From assembly GCF_002093665.1 (NCBI RefSeq), contig NZ_MRWE01000017.1, positions 47,112 to 111,111 on the forward strand: DNA of 64,000 nt, given 5' to 3'. The notes beneath the pieces are model-generated. The model had not been told where the DNA came from, searched no databases, and saw nothing but the letters and a program-made list of their open reading frames with translations. This stretch comes from Rouxiella badensis (GTDB lineage Bacteria; Pseudomonadota; Gammaproteobacteria; Enterobacterales; Enterobacteriaceae). How positions within the stretch are numbered: the first letter of the stretch is position 1; each line of letters starts with the position of its first letter. Shown one piece after another: positions 7,529-15,434 of this stretch. The position numbers were made by a program, and so were the translations under genes.

Positions 7529-9283
7529 ATGACTAAAAAACCTGGGAAAACGGCACGGTGGCGTGCAGTCTGGCAGTTGATTAAGCCCTATTGGCGGTCC
7601 GAAGAGAAGTGGAAAGCCTGGAGCATGTTGGCCGCAATCATCATTCTTTCGCTGGGGTCTGTCTACCTTAGCGTGCAGTTTAATGAATGGAATCGCGTGT
7701 TTTACGATGCGCTGCAGAATAAAAATTTTCCGGTCTTCAAGCAACAGCTGTTTAAGTTTACCTGGCTGGCGCTGATTTTCATCGTGGTCAGTATCTACAA
7801 GGTGTATCTGACGCAGGGCCTGCAGATGAACTGGCGGCGTTGGATGACCAACGAGTATATGGATAAATGGTTAACCAATCACGCCTACTATTACACCGAG
7901 CATCAACATCAGGTTGATAACCCCGATCAGCGTATTGCCTCGGACCTGAGCGCTCTTACCTCGGGTACGCTTTCGCTTTCGCTCGGCCTGCTTTCCAGTC
8001 TGGTGACCCTGTTCTCGTTCGTCACCATTCTGTGGTCGGTCAGTGGACCGATCAGCTTTATGCTAGGGTCGCACGCTATTACCATCCCCGGCTATATGCT
8101 GTGGTTTGCCCTGCTCTACGCGCTGGTGGGATCGGTAATTATCGGCTTTATAGGCCGCCCATTGGTCAAGCTGAGCTTTAACCAGGAATGGTTCGAAGCA
8201 AACTTCCGTTTTGGTCTGATTCGCATCCGAGAAAACAGCGACGCTATCGCGCTGTACCACGGTGAGAAAAGCGAGAAGAAGCAGCTGGCCGACAACTTCG
8301 AGGCCATCCGCTCCAACTGGTGGTCATCGATGCGCACCACCCGACGCCTCAACTTCGCCAGTTCGTTCTACGGCCAGTTTGCCATTATCTTCCCTATTCT
8401 GGTGGCCGCACCGCGCTACTTCTCCGGCGCCATTCAGATGGGCCTGCTGATGCAGATTTCCTCGGCGTTTGGGCAGGTGCAGGACTCACTGTCGTGGTTT
8501 ATCAACGCTTTCAACGACCTAGCGAGCTGGAAAGCCTGCGTTAACCGTCTTGCTGGCTTCAATGCCGCGATCGATCAGGTCAACACCCAGCCTCGCAATA
8601 TTCTGCTAGGCGATGCCAAAGACGACGATTTGCAGTTGAACAACCTGACGGTGACCTTGCCAAACGGCAATCCGCTGTTCTCCTCTGTTTCTGCCTCTCT
8701 GGCGACGGGGGCGCGCGTGCTGGTTGCGGGCCCATCAGGCTGCGGTAAATCGACGCTGCTACGTGCAATTGCCGGCGTATGGCCTTACGGTACGGGAGAA
8801 ATCAACACTGCCGCCAACAAGAAGCAGCTGTTCTTGCCTCAGCGCAGCTACATTCCGATTGGATCACTGCGTGAAGCCCTCACCTATCCGGAAGAAAGCA
8901 GCCTGGAATATACTGACGAGCGACTCTGCGAGGTGCTTGAGTGGTGTAATCTGAGCTATTTGCAGCCGGTGCTGGATCACTATTCCAACTGGAGCCAGCG
9001 CCTCTCGCCGGGTGAGCAACAGCGTCTGGCCTTTGCCCGCGCGATGCTTATCAAACCGGAAATTCTCTATCTGGATGAAGCAACCAGTGCGCTGGACGAC
9101 GAGACAGAGCAGCGCATGTACAGCCTATTGCTGGAAAAACTGCCGCAGACGACTGTGCTTAGCGTGGCGCACCGCAACAGCGTGGCGAAATACCACGAGC
9201 AGTGCTGGCGCTTCCAGCTACAGGACGACGGCCAATGCAGCCTAATGCGTTCCAGACTGCATGAAGACACGCTGCCTGCCTAA
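7529..9283 (+). CDS. ABC transporter with fused permease and ATPase (YddA/SbmA-BacA type)
   Basis: A 584-residue half-transporter. Residues 1 to about 330 form the SbmA/BacA-type membrane domain, with NEWNRVFYDALQNKNF and NPDQRIASDL typical of the family. The ATPase follows: Walker A GPSGCGKST near residue 400, signature LSPGEQQRL near 490, Walker B ILYLDEATSALDD near 510. It works as a homodimer in the inner membrane. Relatives include YddA and ABCD-type exporters; the substrate is not predictable. It stands alone, with its own terminator downstream. Confidence 0.88.
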   Translation: MTKKPGKTARWRAVWQLIKPYWRSEEKWKAWSMLAAIIILSLGSVYLSVQFNEWNRVFYDALQNKNFPVFKQQLFKFTWLALIFIVVSIYKVYLTQGLQMNWRRWMTNEYMDKWLTNHAYYYTEHQHQVDNPDQRIASDLSALTSGTLSLSLGLLSSLVTLFSFVTILWSVSGPISFMLGSHAITIPGYMLWFALLYALVGSVIIGFIGRPLVKLSFNQEWFEANFRFGLIRIRENSDAIALYHGEKSEKKQLADNFEAIRSNWWSSMRTTRRLNFASSFYGQFAIIFPILVAAPRYFSGAIQMGLLMQISSAFGQVQDSLSWFINAFNDLASWKACVNRLAGFNAAIDQVNTQPRNILLGDAKDDDLQLNNLTVTLPNGNPLFSSVSASLATGARVLVAGPSGCGKSTLLRAIAGVWPYGTGEINTAANKKQLFLPQRSYIPIGSLREALTYPEESSLEYTDERLCEVLEWCNLSYLQPVLDHYSNWSQRLSPGEQQRLAFARAMLIKPEILYLDEATSALDDETEQRMYSLLLEKLPQTTVLSVAHRNSVAKYHEQCWRFQLQDDGQCSLMRSRLHEDTLPA

Positions 9284-9299
9284 ACAGGTATCAGCCTCA

Positions 9300-9334
9300 G
9301 CCCCCGCGCAGTAGTCCGCGCCGGGGGCGTTTTA
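9300..9334 (+). terminator. Rho-independent terminator after ABC exporter
   Basis: GCCCCCG pairs with CGGGGGC around a short GC-rich apex and is followed by GTTTTA. It lies 17 bp past the stop codon. Confidence 0.75.
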
Positions 9335-9442
9335 CCCCGCAATGCCACCTGATGTTAGTCCGCTAGCCGCTTCCCCTTTCGGTCACCGCCGATGTGCATT
9401 TATTGAGCGCCAGGCCACAGAATGCGTTACCCGTTTTGTTCA

Positions 9443-9466
9443 AATTGTATAGCTCACCATACAATT
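9443..9466. promoter_or_regulatory. Candidate GntR autoregulatory operator
   Basis: AATTGTAT-N8-ATACAATT is a perfect 24-bp inverted repeat ending 22 bp before the GntR start codon. Its left half contains TTGTATAGC, which recurs as TGTATAGC in the promoter of the PTS permease gene at 13687-13704. Confidence 0.6.
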
Positions 9467-9488
9467 AACGAACGATTCAGGAGGGCTG

Positions 9489-10223
9489 ATGAACATTGAT
9501 AAAAATTCGCTCATACCGTTTTACCTACAGATAGAACAGCATCTTACTGAAAAACTCAACGCTAACGAGATTAAGCCAGGCGACCCCATTCCAACCGAGG
9601 CGGCCCTGTGTGAAATCTATGGCGTTTCCAGGATGACGGCGCGCAAGGCGGTCGATTATCTCGTCAGGCAAGGTCGCGTCGTGCGCTTTCGTGGCCGAGG
9701 CACTTTCGTCATCAATCCAGACAGCAAGCAAAAAACAGTCCTGCCTCTGGACCGTCACTTTACTGCCAGCGATATTGCCAAAGAGCTTAATCAGACCCTC
9801 GAGAACCGGATACTGGAATTTCGTAAAATGCCTGCGGGGGCGGATATTGCCACACAGCTCAATATCAGTGCTGAAACGCTGGTCTATTTTATCATTCGGC
9901 TCCGTCTGCTTGATGCCAGACCTTTCGTCTATGAGAAAGGCTGGATGCTGTATGAGCCTTTTCCCTGTCTGACGCGTGAGGCGCTGAAACATTCAAAATA
10001 TGACTATCTGCGTAACAAAGGCTTTCAGCCCGCCGGCAGCCACAAACAGATATCGGCCGAGTTACCGGCCAATGAGATTCGGCAGGCGCTGGAGCTGTCG
10101 CGCGACGAGCCCATTTTACACGCTCGCTCCGTCGCCTACTTTGCTGATGCGACCCCTTTTGAGGTCGCCGATATTTATTATAATCAACGTTATTATAGTT
10201 TTAGCATACGGGCGCAATCCTGA
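9489..10223 (+). CDS. GntR/HutC-family regulator with UTRA domain
   Basis: A 244-residue regulator. The N-terminal GntR winged helix (residues about 8-70) includes PFYLQIEQHL, GDPIPTEAALCEIYGVSRMTA and RFRGRGTFV. The C-terminal UTRA ligand domain includes VYFIIRLRLLDARPFVYEKGWML and ends with FEVADIYYNQRYYSFSI. This family usually senses phosphorylated sugars and represses PTS genes. GAGGGC precedes the ATG. A palindrome upstream suggests autoregulation, and a shared half-site links it to the PTS gene about 2 kb downstream. The last 23 bp overlap a convergent orphan gene. Confidence 0.9.
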   Translation: MNIDKNSLIPFYLQIEQHLTEKLNANEIKPGDPIPTEAALCEIYGVSRMTARKAVDYLVRQGRVVRFRGRGTFVINPDSKQKTVLPLDRHFTASDIAKELNQTLENRILEFRKMPAGADIATQLNISAETLVYFIIRLRLLDARPFVYEKGWMLYEPFPCLTREALKHSKYDYLRNKGFQPAGSHKQISAELPANEIRQALELSRDEPILHARSVAYFADATPFEVADIYYNQRYYSFSIRAQS

Positions 10224-11166
10224 CGGGATAATTGAATCCCCTGTTAAGCAATGAAACTGTCATCCCCCGATTAAAGATATCCCTGAAATGTTGGCTTTTG
10301 GTGGTGATCTGTTTCGACTTGTAATAATCGTTGAGGCGCTCGGCGTGCAGTTCAGAAATATCGGATACGCCGGAGTCCGAGTCGTCAGAACTGTCGTCGA
10401 CGATAATCGTGTTAGTCCCTTCTCGTTCGGCCCAGCGAGGTAAGGGTTGTGCGATAACTGACGCTATCGGGCTGACTGGCGATTTTAGCGGTTCCTCCAC
10501 TGACAGTGGCTTGCCGTCATACTTACCGACGTTATCTAATGAATTATAAAAATTAACCAGACTTGCCATTCTGCCAGTCCCTAAACGGCTCTCGGAGGCA
10601 TTCGATAGAGGCTCGGTTTCCAGCGTTTTCAGCGCAAAGACCTTATGATTGCGCGTGGCCTTTTTACGCGTCACCATCATCTCGCGATCGTTAGCCTTCG
10701 CCACGGCCACGTCACTCGGTGATTTTCCGATATCACTAAATCGCGTCAGCGTAGTGCCATTTGGAAAAATTTTATCCGTAAACAGGCTGGGCCTGTTTGG
10801 CGTCAGGAGTTGATCAGGATGAGCATTCCGTGCCTTAGTCTCCTCGATCTTTTTCAGTATTCTAACGGTCGAGTCTTTTAATTTACCGATGCACTCTTGA
10901 ACAATAACTATCGAGGCGGAGATATCAGACTTTTTTTTAAACTTGTTCATCGAGTTTTCAATTTCTGCATAAATTTCGTCAAAGCTTTGATGAGACTTTT
11001 GCTCTAATTTTTTTACCGCTGAATTACTTAACAAGGTACGATCGCTGCCCTGATTGCTTGCACCGAGGATGTTAACCGAAGCCGTTTTCTTTAGTTCTGG
11101 CTCGGCCTTTTCGAAGATAGTGTATAGCGTCTGATTATAATTACTGAGAATGCGAGGATATTTCAT
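10201..11166 (-). CDS. Orphan protein of unknown function (322-residue class)
   Basis: I do not recognise this 321-residue protein. It is hydrophilic, with no signal peptide or membrane segment. Residues about 60-115 are lysine-rich and likely helical or coiled (VKKLEQKSHQSFDEIY through ILKKIEETKARN). The middle is basic and the C-terminal part has an acidic patch, DDSSDDSDSGVSD, followed by ELHAERLNDYYKSK. I chose the ATG at 11166 because AAGGGAT precedes it. The DNA is richer in A and T than the flanking genes. The next gene on this strand has a near-identical ribosome-binding leader, which suggests a related pair. Possibly secreted by a specialised system or a fast-evolving orphan; neither is shown. 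Confidence 0.6.
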   Translation of the reverse strand: MKYPRILSNYNQTLYTIFEKAEPELKKTASVNILGASNQGSDRTLLSNSAVKKLEQKSHQSFDEIYAEIENSMNKFKKKSDISASIVIVQECIGKLKDSTVRILKKIEETKARNAHPDQLLTPNRPSLFTDKIFPNGTTLTRFSDIGKSPSDVAVAKANDREMMVTRKKATRNHKVFALKTLETEPLSNASESRLGTGRMASLVNFYNSLDNVGKYDGKPLSVEEPLKSPVSPIASVIAQPLPRWAEREGTNTIIVDDSSDDSDSGVSDISELHAERLNDYYKSKQITTKSQHFRDIFNRGMTVSLLNRGFNYPVRIAPVC

Positions 11167-11208
11167 AATACATCCCTTAAAATTTAGGCGAGCAGATATT
11201 AGCAACAA

Positions 11209-11237
11209 CCTGAAATAATTCTAACCTAGATTTCAGG
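11209..11237. repeat. Inverted repeat upstream of orphan gene
   Basis: CCTGAAAT-N13-ATTTCAGG lies about 45 bp upstream of the orphan start codon. It may be an operator or an untranslated-leader hairpin. Confidence 0.35.
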
Positions 11238-11284
11238 GTATGATAATCAACGAAAGGTGAAAATATGCCGAGGGGAATCTTGAA

Positions 11285-11893
11285 TTACTTGCCCGCTTGC
11301 GCATTATCTTTCATGGCTGCCGTCACGGGCTGAGAGAGATCAGAAAAAATTTTCACCCGTTCAGCGACATGGCCCCTTTTTAGAATAATTGACCGTTGGC
11401 CGTCATTTTCACCAGACTCTGCGGCTTTACGGCTATCAAGCCTGGCGTTAAACATTGTTTCGTCGTAAATTTTGAAGCGAGGCATCGGCTGTCGGTGCAC
11501 AATGCTCTCCTCAAGCTGACGAGGCGTAAAGACGGGTTTGGTCCAGTTGACTTTATTATCCTCAGAAAGCGACCGCCTATACGCTATACCGAAAATCCCC
11601 ATCATCAGCACAGGCCTCAAGGTATTTACCGACAGCTTCTCTGCATCAGTTCCCTGAGTTCGGACAGCGGGATTGAGGTTTTGAAACTTTTCGCGCAGCT
11701 GCTGGAAAACCTTTTCATTATCATGAAATATTGGCAAGAAATTATTTTGCAAGGTCTTAATATTTGACGAAATACACTTGCTGGAATGAGTTAAATTACT
11801 AATTATTAATCCACAATTTTTACTGATGTTTTTTCTCGGCGTGCACTCCTTGATAATGTTGCGTATCGCAACACTAATTCCTCTGGCTTGCAT
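11285..11893 (-). CDS. Orphan protein of unknown function (202 residues)
   Basis: I do not recognise this 202-residue basic protein. There is no clear signal peptide. The N-terminal part is Ser/Asn/Lys-rich, the middle has a mildly hydrophobic stretch LRPVLMMGIFGIAYRR, and the C-terminus is charged (DSRKAAESGENDGQRSIILKRGHVAERVKIF). AAAGGACGTATT precedes the ATG, closely resembling AAGGGATGTATT before the next gene on the strand. With its AT-rich neighbour it separates a GntR regulator from a PTS gene. The pair may be horizontally acquired. Confidence 0.55.
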   Translation of the reverse strand: MQARGISVAIRNIIKECTPRKNISKNCGLIISNLTHSSKCISSNIKTLQNNFLPIFHDNEKVFQQLREKFQNLNPAVRTQGTDAEKLSVNTLRPVLMMGIFGIAYRRSLSEDNKVNWTKPVFTPRQLEESIVHRQPMPRFKIYDETMFNARLDSRKAAESGENDGQRSIILKRGHVAERVKIFSDLSQPVTAAMKDNAQAGK

Positions 11894-11950
11894 AATACGT
11901 CCTTTATATTTCCATTGAGTTTCCCAATATTACTCCGACTACCACTACCT

Positions 11951-11991
11951 AAAAACAAAAAAAACCGCTCAAGCTAATTTATGAGCGGTTT
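11951..11991 (-). terminator. Rho-independent terminator of the PTS gene
   Basis: The stem AAACCGCTCA/TGAGCGGTTT is followed on the minus strand by a long T-rich tract. It lies 25 bp after the PTS stop, upstream of the orphan pair, so the orphans need their own promoter. Confidence 0.85.
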
Positions 11992-12016
11992 ATATTAAAC
12001 TTAATTAACGAAACAA

Positions 12017-13627
12017 TTAACTCGCGAGCTCGATCTTCACATCATTGGCAATTTTTTCGACCTGTGGACCATAAATAACGTGCACGTCGTTTTGCGTCAC
12101 GCGCTTAACGCCCATCGCGCCAGTGGTCATTAGCGTTTTATCCACCACCTGCGACATATCTTTGACTTTCACTCTCAGTCGCGTAAAGCAGCAATCGACG
12201 CTGTCGATGTTGCCTTCCCCGCCGAGGCCCTTGATGATGTTAGTGGTTTTCTCGCTGCCGGTCTGCGCGGTAGCGGTGGAAGGCACCGATGACGATGGCA
12301 TATCCTCACTTTCATCCTCACGGCCCGGCGTCTTGACCTGCATGCGGGTAATGACCCAACGGAACGAGAAGTAATAAAGCGGCGCGTAGAAAAGTCCCAG
12401 AATAAGCGGATACCACCAGTGGGTTTTTGTGCCACCGAGGATGCCGAAAATCACCCAGTCGATCGCCCCACCCTGCACATTACCGATCATCACTTGCAGC
12501 AGTTGCATCAGCACAAAAGAAATCCCGGTCAACACTGCGTGCAGCAAATAAAGCACCGGTGAGACGAAGATAAAGCAAAACTCCAGCGGCTCGGTGATAC
12601 CGGTAGTGAAAGAGGCCAACGCCCCCGCCAACATCAGGGCTTTGACGCGCGCCTTATGCTCAGGCTTGGCGCATTGGTACATGGCAAGCGCGGCGGCGGG
12701 CAAACCAAACATCATCACCGGGATTTTACCCTGCGCCAGGAAGCGTGTTGCCTGACGTGTCACTTCATCGCTAACGGCCCCCGGGTGAGACAGGGAGGCA
12801 TTAAAAATATTCAGCGCGCCGACCACGCTTTGATTATCGACGGTGGCGACGCCGCCAAGCGGAGTGAAGCGAACCGTTTCATTGATAATATGATGCAGAC
12901 CGGTTGGAATAAGCAGACGCTCCGAGGTGGCATAGATAAAGGTCCCCACCTCGCCCGTGCGGCCAATCAGCTCACCGACCCACTGAATCCCAAGAGCAAT
13001 AGATGGCCATACCAGCGACACCAGCACACCGACCACCGGCAAAACGACAATGGTCACGATCGGCACAAAACGCCTTCCGCCGAAAAAGGCCACCGCGGTG
13101 GGCAATACGATGGTGTAGAAACGGTTGTGCAGGAACATAGTGATAAGCCCGACCAGCACCCCACCGAGCACGCTCATGTTGTAGGTGAAGATGCCGAGCA
13201 TGTTGGTGAATTCAGACGCATAGATAAGCGCCTGGCTGTTGGGCATACCCTGTGCGGTAAGGTATGCGACGCGGGTCGTTTCAGGGGTAATATTTTGCGC
13301 TAACAGGCTGTAGTTAATGCCGACGTGCATGCCGATGAAACCGATCACTGCGGAAAAGGCGGCGGTCGCCTTCTCTGCATTGGCGAGTCCCATCGCGGTG
13401 GCGACGGCAAAAAACACCGGCAGGTTTGCAAACAGCGCACTGGAAACCTGTCGAATGAAGCCGATGACCAGTTGTAGCATCCTGACATGGGTGAAGGTAT
13501 CTCCCGTCACGTTCGGGTTTTGTAATGCCGAAGCCAGCCCAAGAAAGATACCCGCCGCAGCAATAACGGAGATAGGCGTCATTAGCGCCTTGCCTAAATC
13601 ATGAATTTTGCTTCCCAGATTTATCAT
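12017..13627 (-). CDS. PTS glucose/maltose-family IICB permease (MalX-like)
   Basis: A 536-residue fused permease. The IIC domain covers about residues 1-420, with family segments MFGLPAAALAMYQCAKPEHK and GITEPLEFCFIF. A linker precedes a IIB domain whose DCCFTRLRV motif places the phosphorylated cysteine at Cys480. The ATG at 13627 is preceded by GAGGGA; a TTG 15 bp upstream is unlikely. No IIA or hydrolase is adjacent, so it probably uses the general glucose IIA (Crr). Regulation by the nearby GntR protein is likely given the repeated TGTATAG in its promoter. The substrate is unknown. Confidence 0.87.
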   Translation of the reverse strand: MINLGSKIHDLGKALMTPISVIAAAGIFLGLASALQNPNVTGDTFTHVRMLQLVIGFIRQVSSALFANLPVFFAVATAMGLANAEKATAAFSAVIGFIGMHVGINYSLLAQNITPETTRVAYLTAQGMPNSQALIYASEFTNMLGIFTYNMSVLGGVLVGLITMFLHNRFYTIVLPTAVAFFGGRRFVPIVTIVVLPVVGVLVSLVWPSIALGIQWVGELIGRTGEVGTFIYATSERLLIPTGLHHIINETVRFTPLGGVATVDNQSVVGALNIFNASLSHPGAVSDEVTRQATRFLAQGKIPVMMFGLPAAALAMYQCAKPEHKARVKALMLAGALASFTTGITEPLEFCFIFVSPVLYLLHAVLTGISFVLMQLLQVMIGNVQGGAIDWVIFGILGGTKTHWWYPLILGLFYAPLYYFSFRWVITRMQVKTPGREDESEDMPSSSVPSTATAQTGSEKTTNIIKGLGGEGNIDSVDCCFTRLRVKVKDMSQVVDKTLMTTGAMGVKRVTQNDVHVIYGPQVEKIANDVKIELAS

Positions 13628-13686
13628 CTGCTTTTCCCTCAATGGCAGAGTTCAAAAAACACTCAACCTTGAGTAAAGGCGGATAA

Positions 13687-13704
13687 TGTATAGCTGTATA
13701 GACA
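13687..13704. promoter_or_regulatory. Direct repeat TGTATAG in PTS promoter
   Basis: TGTATAGC followed directly by TGTATAGACA, 60 bp upstream of the PTS start. The half-site matches the GntR operator at 9443-9466. Confidence 0.45.
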
Positions 13705-13717
13705 AAGCGTTCAGGAC

Positions 13718-13733
13718 TATGAATAAGATCACA
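13718..13733. promoter_or_regulatory. Candidate CRP site
   Basis: TATGA-ATAAGA-TCACA has a perfect right half and a near-perfect left half. It lies between the PTS gene and a divergent candidate small gene and could serve either. Confidence 0.45.
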
Positions 13734-13735
13734 GT

Positions 13736-13764
13736 TTGTTAACAAATCGAAATGAGGCTACAAT
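13736..13764 (+). promoter_or_regulatory. Sigma-70 promoter for small gene
   Basis: TTGTTA (13736-13741) and TACAAT (13759-13764) are separated by 17 bp. Transcription would start about 25 bp before the 49-residue reading frame. Confidence 0.5.
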
Positions 13765-13793
13765 GTAGCTCTAGTGTTATCAGGATTATGACA

Positions 13794-13943
13794 ATGAGAT
13801 TTTGTTCGAAATTGGGACGAAAAAAAGCCCACATCGGACAGTGGGCGTTGGGTTGCGATATACCGGGTTTAAACCCTCGGCTGCAACAATGCAAATGTGA
13901 GAACTGCTCGCTCTCGCCTGCTACGTTAACGGCATTCATCTGA
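13794..13943 (+). CDS. Candidate 49-residue Cys-rich small protein
   Basis: A short frame starting MRFCSKLGRKKAHIGQWALG with cysteines at residues 4, 21, 33, 35 and 38, the last three as CKCENC. AGGA lies eight bases before the ATG, and a well-spaced promoter lies just upstream. The cysteine pattern suggests metal binding. I know no matching family. It sits alone in the interval between the PTS gene and the efflux operon. The case rests on the promoter, the ribosome site and the composition, without any homology. Confidence 0.45.
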   Translation: MRFCSKLGRKKAHIGQWALGCDIPGLNPRLQQCKCENCSLSPATLTAFI

Positions 13944-14290
13944 TATCCGCAGAGATTTAGAGTAAAGTCACTGTTAAAAAGTATGTCTCACTTTGATCAA
14001 GATCATACTTTTTTGAATATGTGCAAATTTTTTAAAACAGAATTTCCTTCCGTGAAGTACCACCCAAGCAGTTTACAATGTTACTACTAGCCAACTATTA
14101 GTTTTTAAACCCAAAAAGACGCCTTTGTACACAAAAGTCACTGATGCGTTTGACTTTTATAGTCATGAATTTTTGAAACATTTAGCAATATCTAACAACC
14201 AAATGCTTACAGAGTGAATGGGTCTCCTCTCGTATAGTGGGGGACTTATTGAGAATGATTGTTCTCAACCCCCCTAAGAGAGTGAATTCT
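13944..14290. other. AT-rich region upstream of efflux operon
   Basis: No gene is visible. It holds an inverted repeat AAAAAGTATG (13976-13985) / CATACTTTTT (14004-14013) with a T tract, which could terminate the small gene, then about 200 bp of AT-rich sequence. A possible -10, TATAGT at 14233-14238, and the 20-bp palindrome listed separately lie close to the efflux start. Confidence 0.5.
14249..14268. promoter_or_regulatory. Operator-like palindrome before efflux operon
   Basis: TTGAGAA-TGATTG-TTCTCAA is a perfect 7-6-7 inverted repeat between a TATAGT box and the start codon, an ideal place for a repressor. GAGAATGAT resembles half of a Fur box, but a TetR- or MarR-type repressor is equally possible. 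Confidence 0.55.
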
Positions 14291-15424
14291 ATGCGCCTGA
14301 AGGTTCTTTCTGTCAGTACTGTGCTACTGCTTTCCGCTTGTGACGGGTCAAGTTCGGCCCCGCAAGCCGCTGCTCCAGCTCCTGCTGTTGAATATGTCAC
14401 CCTACAATCAAAACCCGTTACCTTGACAACCAGTCTGCCTGGTAGAACCGATGCAGTGAAAACCGCCGAAGTTCGCCCTCAGGTCAGCGGCGTCATCCTG
14501 AAGCGTACCTTTGTTGAAGGTAGCGAAGTCAAAGCCGGTCAACAGCTTTATCAGATTGACCCTGCAACTTATCAGGCCGCATATGATAAAGCGCTTGCGA
14601 CTTATAAAAGCGCTGCTGCGACCTCATCCCGCTACAAAGGTCTGGTCTCTTCCAACGCCGTCAGCCGTCAGGTTTATGACGATGCTGTCGCCGCCACCGG
14701 CGAAGCCGCTGCCGATCTCGAGACCGCACGCGTTAACCTGCAATACACCAAGGTTTATGCGCCAATTACCGGTCACATCGGTCGTTCTTCGGTTACCGAA
14801 GGTGCACTGGTAACCAGCGGTCAGACGACCGATCTGGCGACAATCAGCCAGTTGAACCCAATCTATGTTGACGTGAGTGAATCTTCTATCAATTTGCTTA
14901 ACCTGCGTCGCGCCCTCGCGGAAGGCAAACTGGCGTCAGCCGGTGCTAACGCGGCCAAAGTTCAGCTGACTCTTGAAGACGGTAGCCAATACAGCCTGCC
15001 AGGTAAACTGGAATTCTCCGAAGTCACCGTGGACGAAGGAACAGGTTCCGTTACGCTGCGTGCGTCATTCCCTAACCCGGATGATGTCCTGCTGCCGGGA
15101 ATGTTTGTTCACGCAACGCTGAGTCAGGCGGTTGACCAGAACGGTATTCTGGCGCCTCAGGAAGCTATTATGCACAACAACAAAGGCAAGCCTTACGTCT
15201 ACATTGTTAACGCAAATAACACCGTTGAAGAGCGTGACATCACCACAGGTCCAATGATGTCTGGTAACTGGTTGGTCACTTCAGGCTTGAGTGCAGGCGA
15301 TAAAGTCATCACTGACGGACTGCAAAACGTTCGCCCAGGAGCCAAAGTTAACGGCAGCGAACGCAAGGCCGCCGAACCTAAAGTGGACGCAAATCTGTCA
15401 ATGACTGACCCATCCGCGCAATAG
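14291..15424 (+). CDS. RND efflux periplasmic adaptor (AcrA/MexA type)
   Basis: A 377-residue membrane-fusion protein. It begins [19 protein letters not shown], a lipoprotein signal with lipobox LSAC. The body has the biotinyl-lipoyl halves ([30 protein letters not shown] and [20 protein letters not shown]), a helical hairpin between them, and a C-terminal beta-barrel. It bridges the inner-membrane pump to the outer-membrane channel. The ATG at 14291 follows AAGAGAG. The permease starts 10 bp after its stop. Confidence 0.93.
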   Translation: MRLKVLSVSTVLLLSACDGSSSAPQAAAPAPAVEYVTLQSKPVTLTTSLPGRTDAVKTAEVRPQVSGVILKRTFVEGSEVKAGQQLYQIDPATYQAAYDKALATYKSAAATSSRYKGLVSSNAVSRQVYDDAVAATGEAAADLETARVNLQYTKVYAPITGHIGRSSVTEGALVTSGQTTDLATISQLNPIYVDVSESSINLLNLRRALAEGKLASAGANAAKVQLTLEDGSQYSLPGKLEFSEVTVDEGTGSVTLRASFPNPDDVLLPGMFVHATLSQAVDQNGILAPQEAIMHNNKGKPYVYIVNANNTVEERDITTGPMMSGNWLVTSGLSAGDKVITDGLQNVRPGAKVNGSERKAAEPKVDANLSMTDPSAQ

Positions 15425-15434
15425 AGGAACACAG

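Noticed and set aside
13739..13939. A minus-strand frame overlapping the Cys-rich small gene
   Set aside because: It has no ribosome site or promoter in the right place, whereas the plus-strand frame has both.
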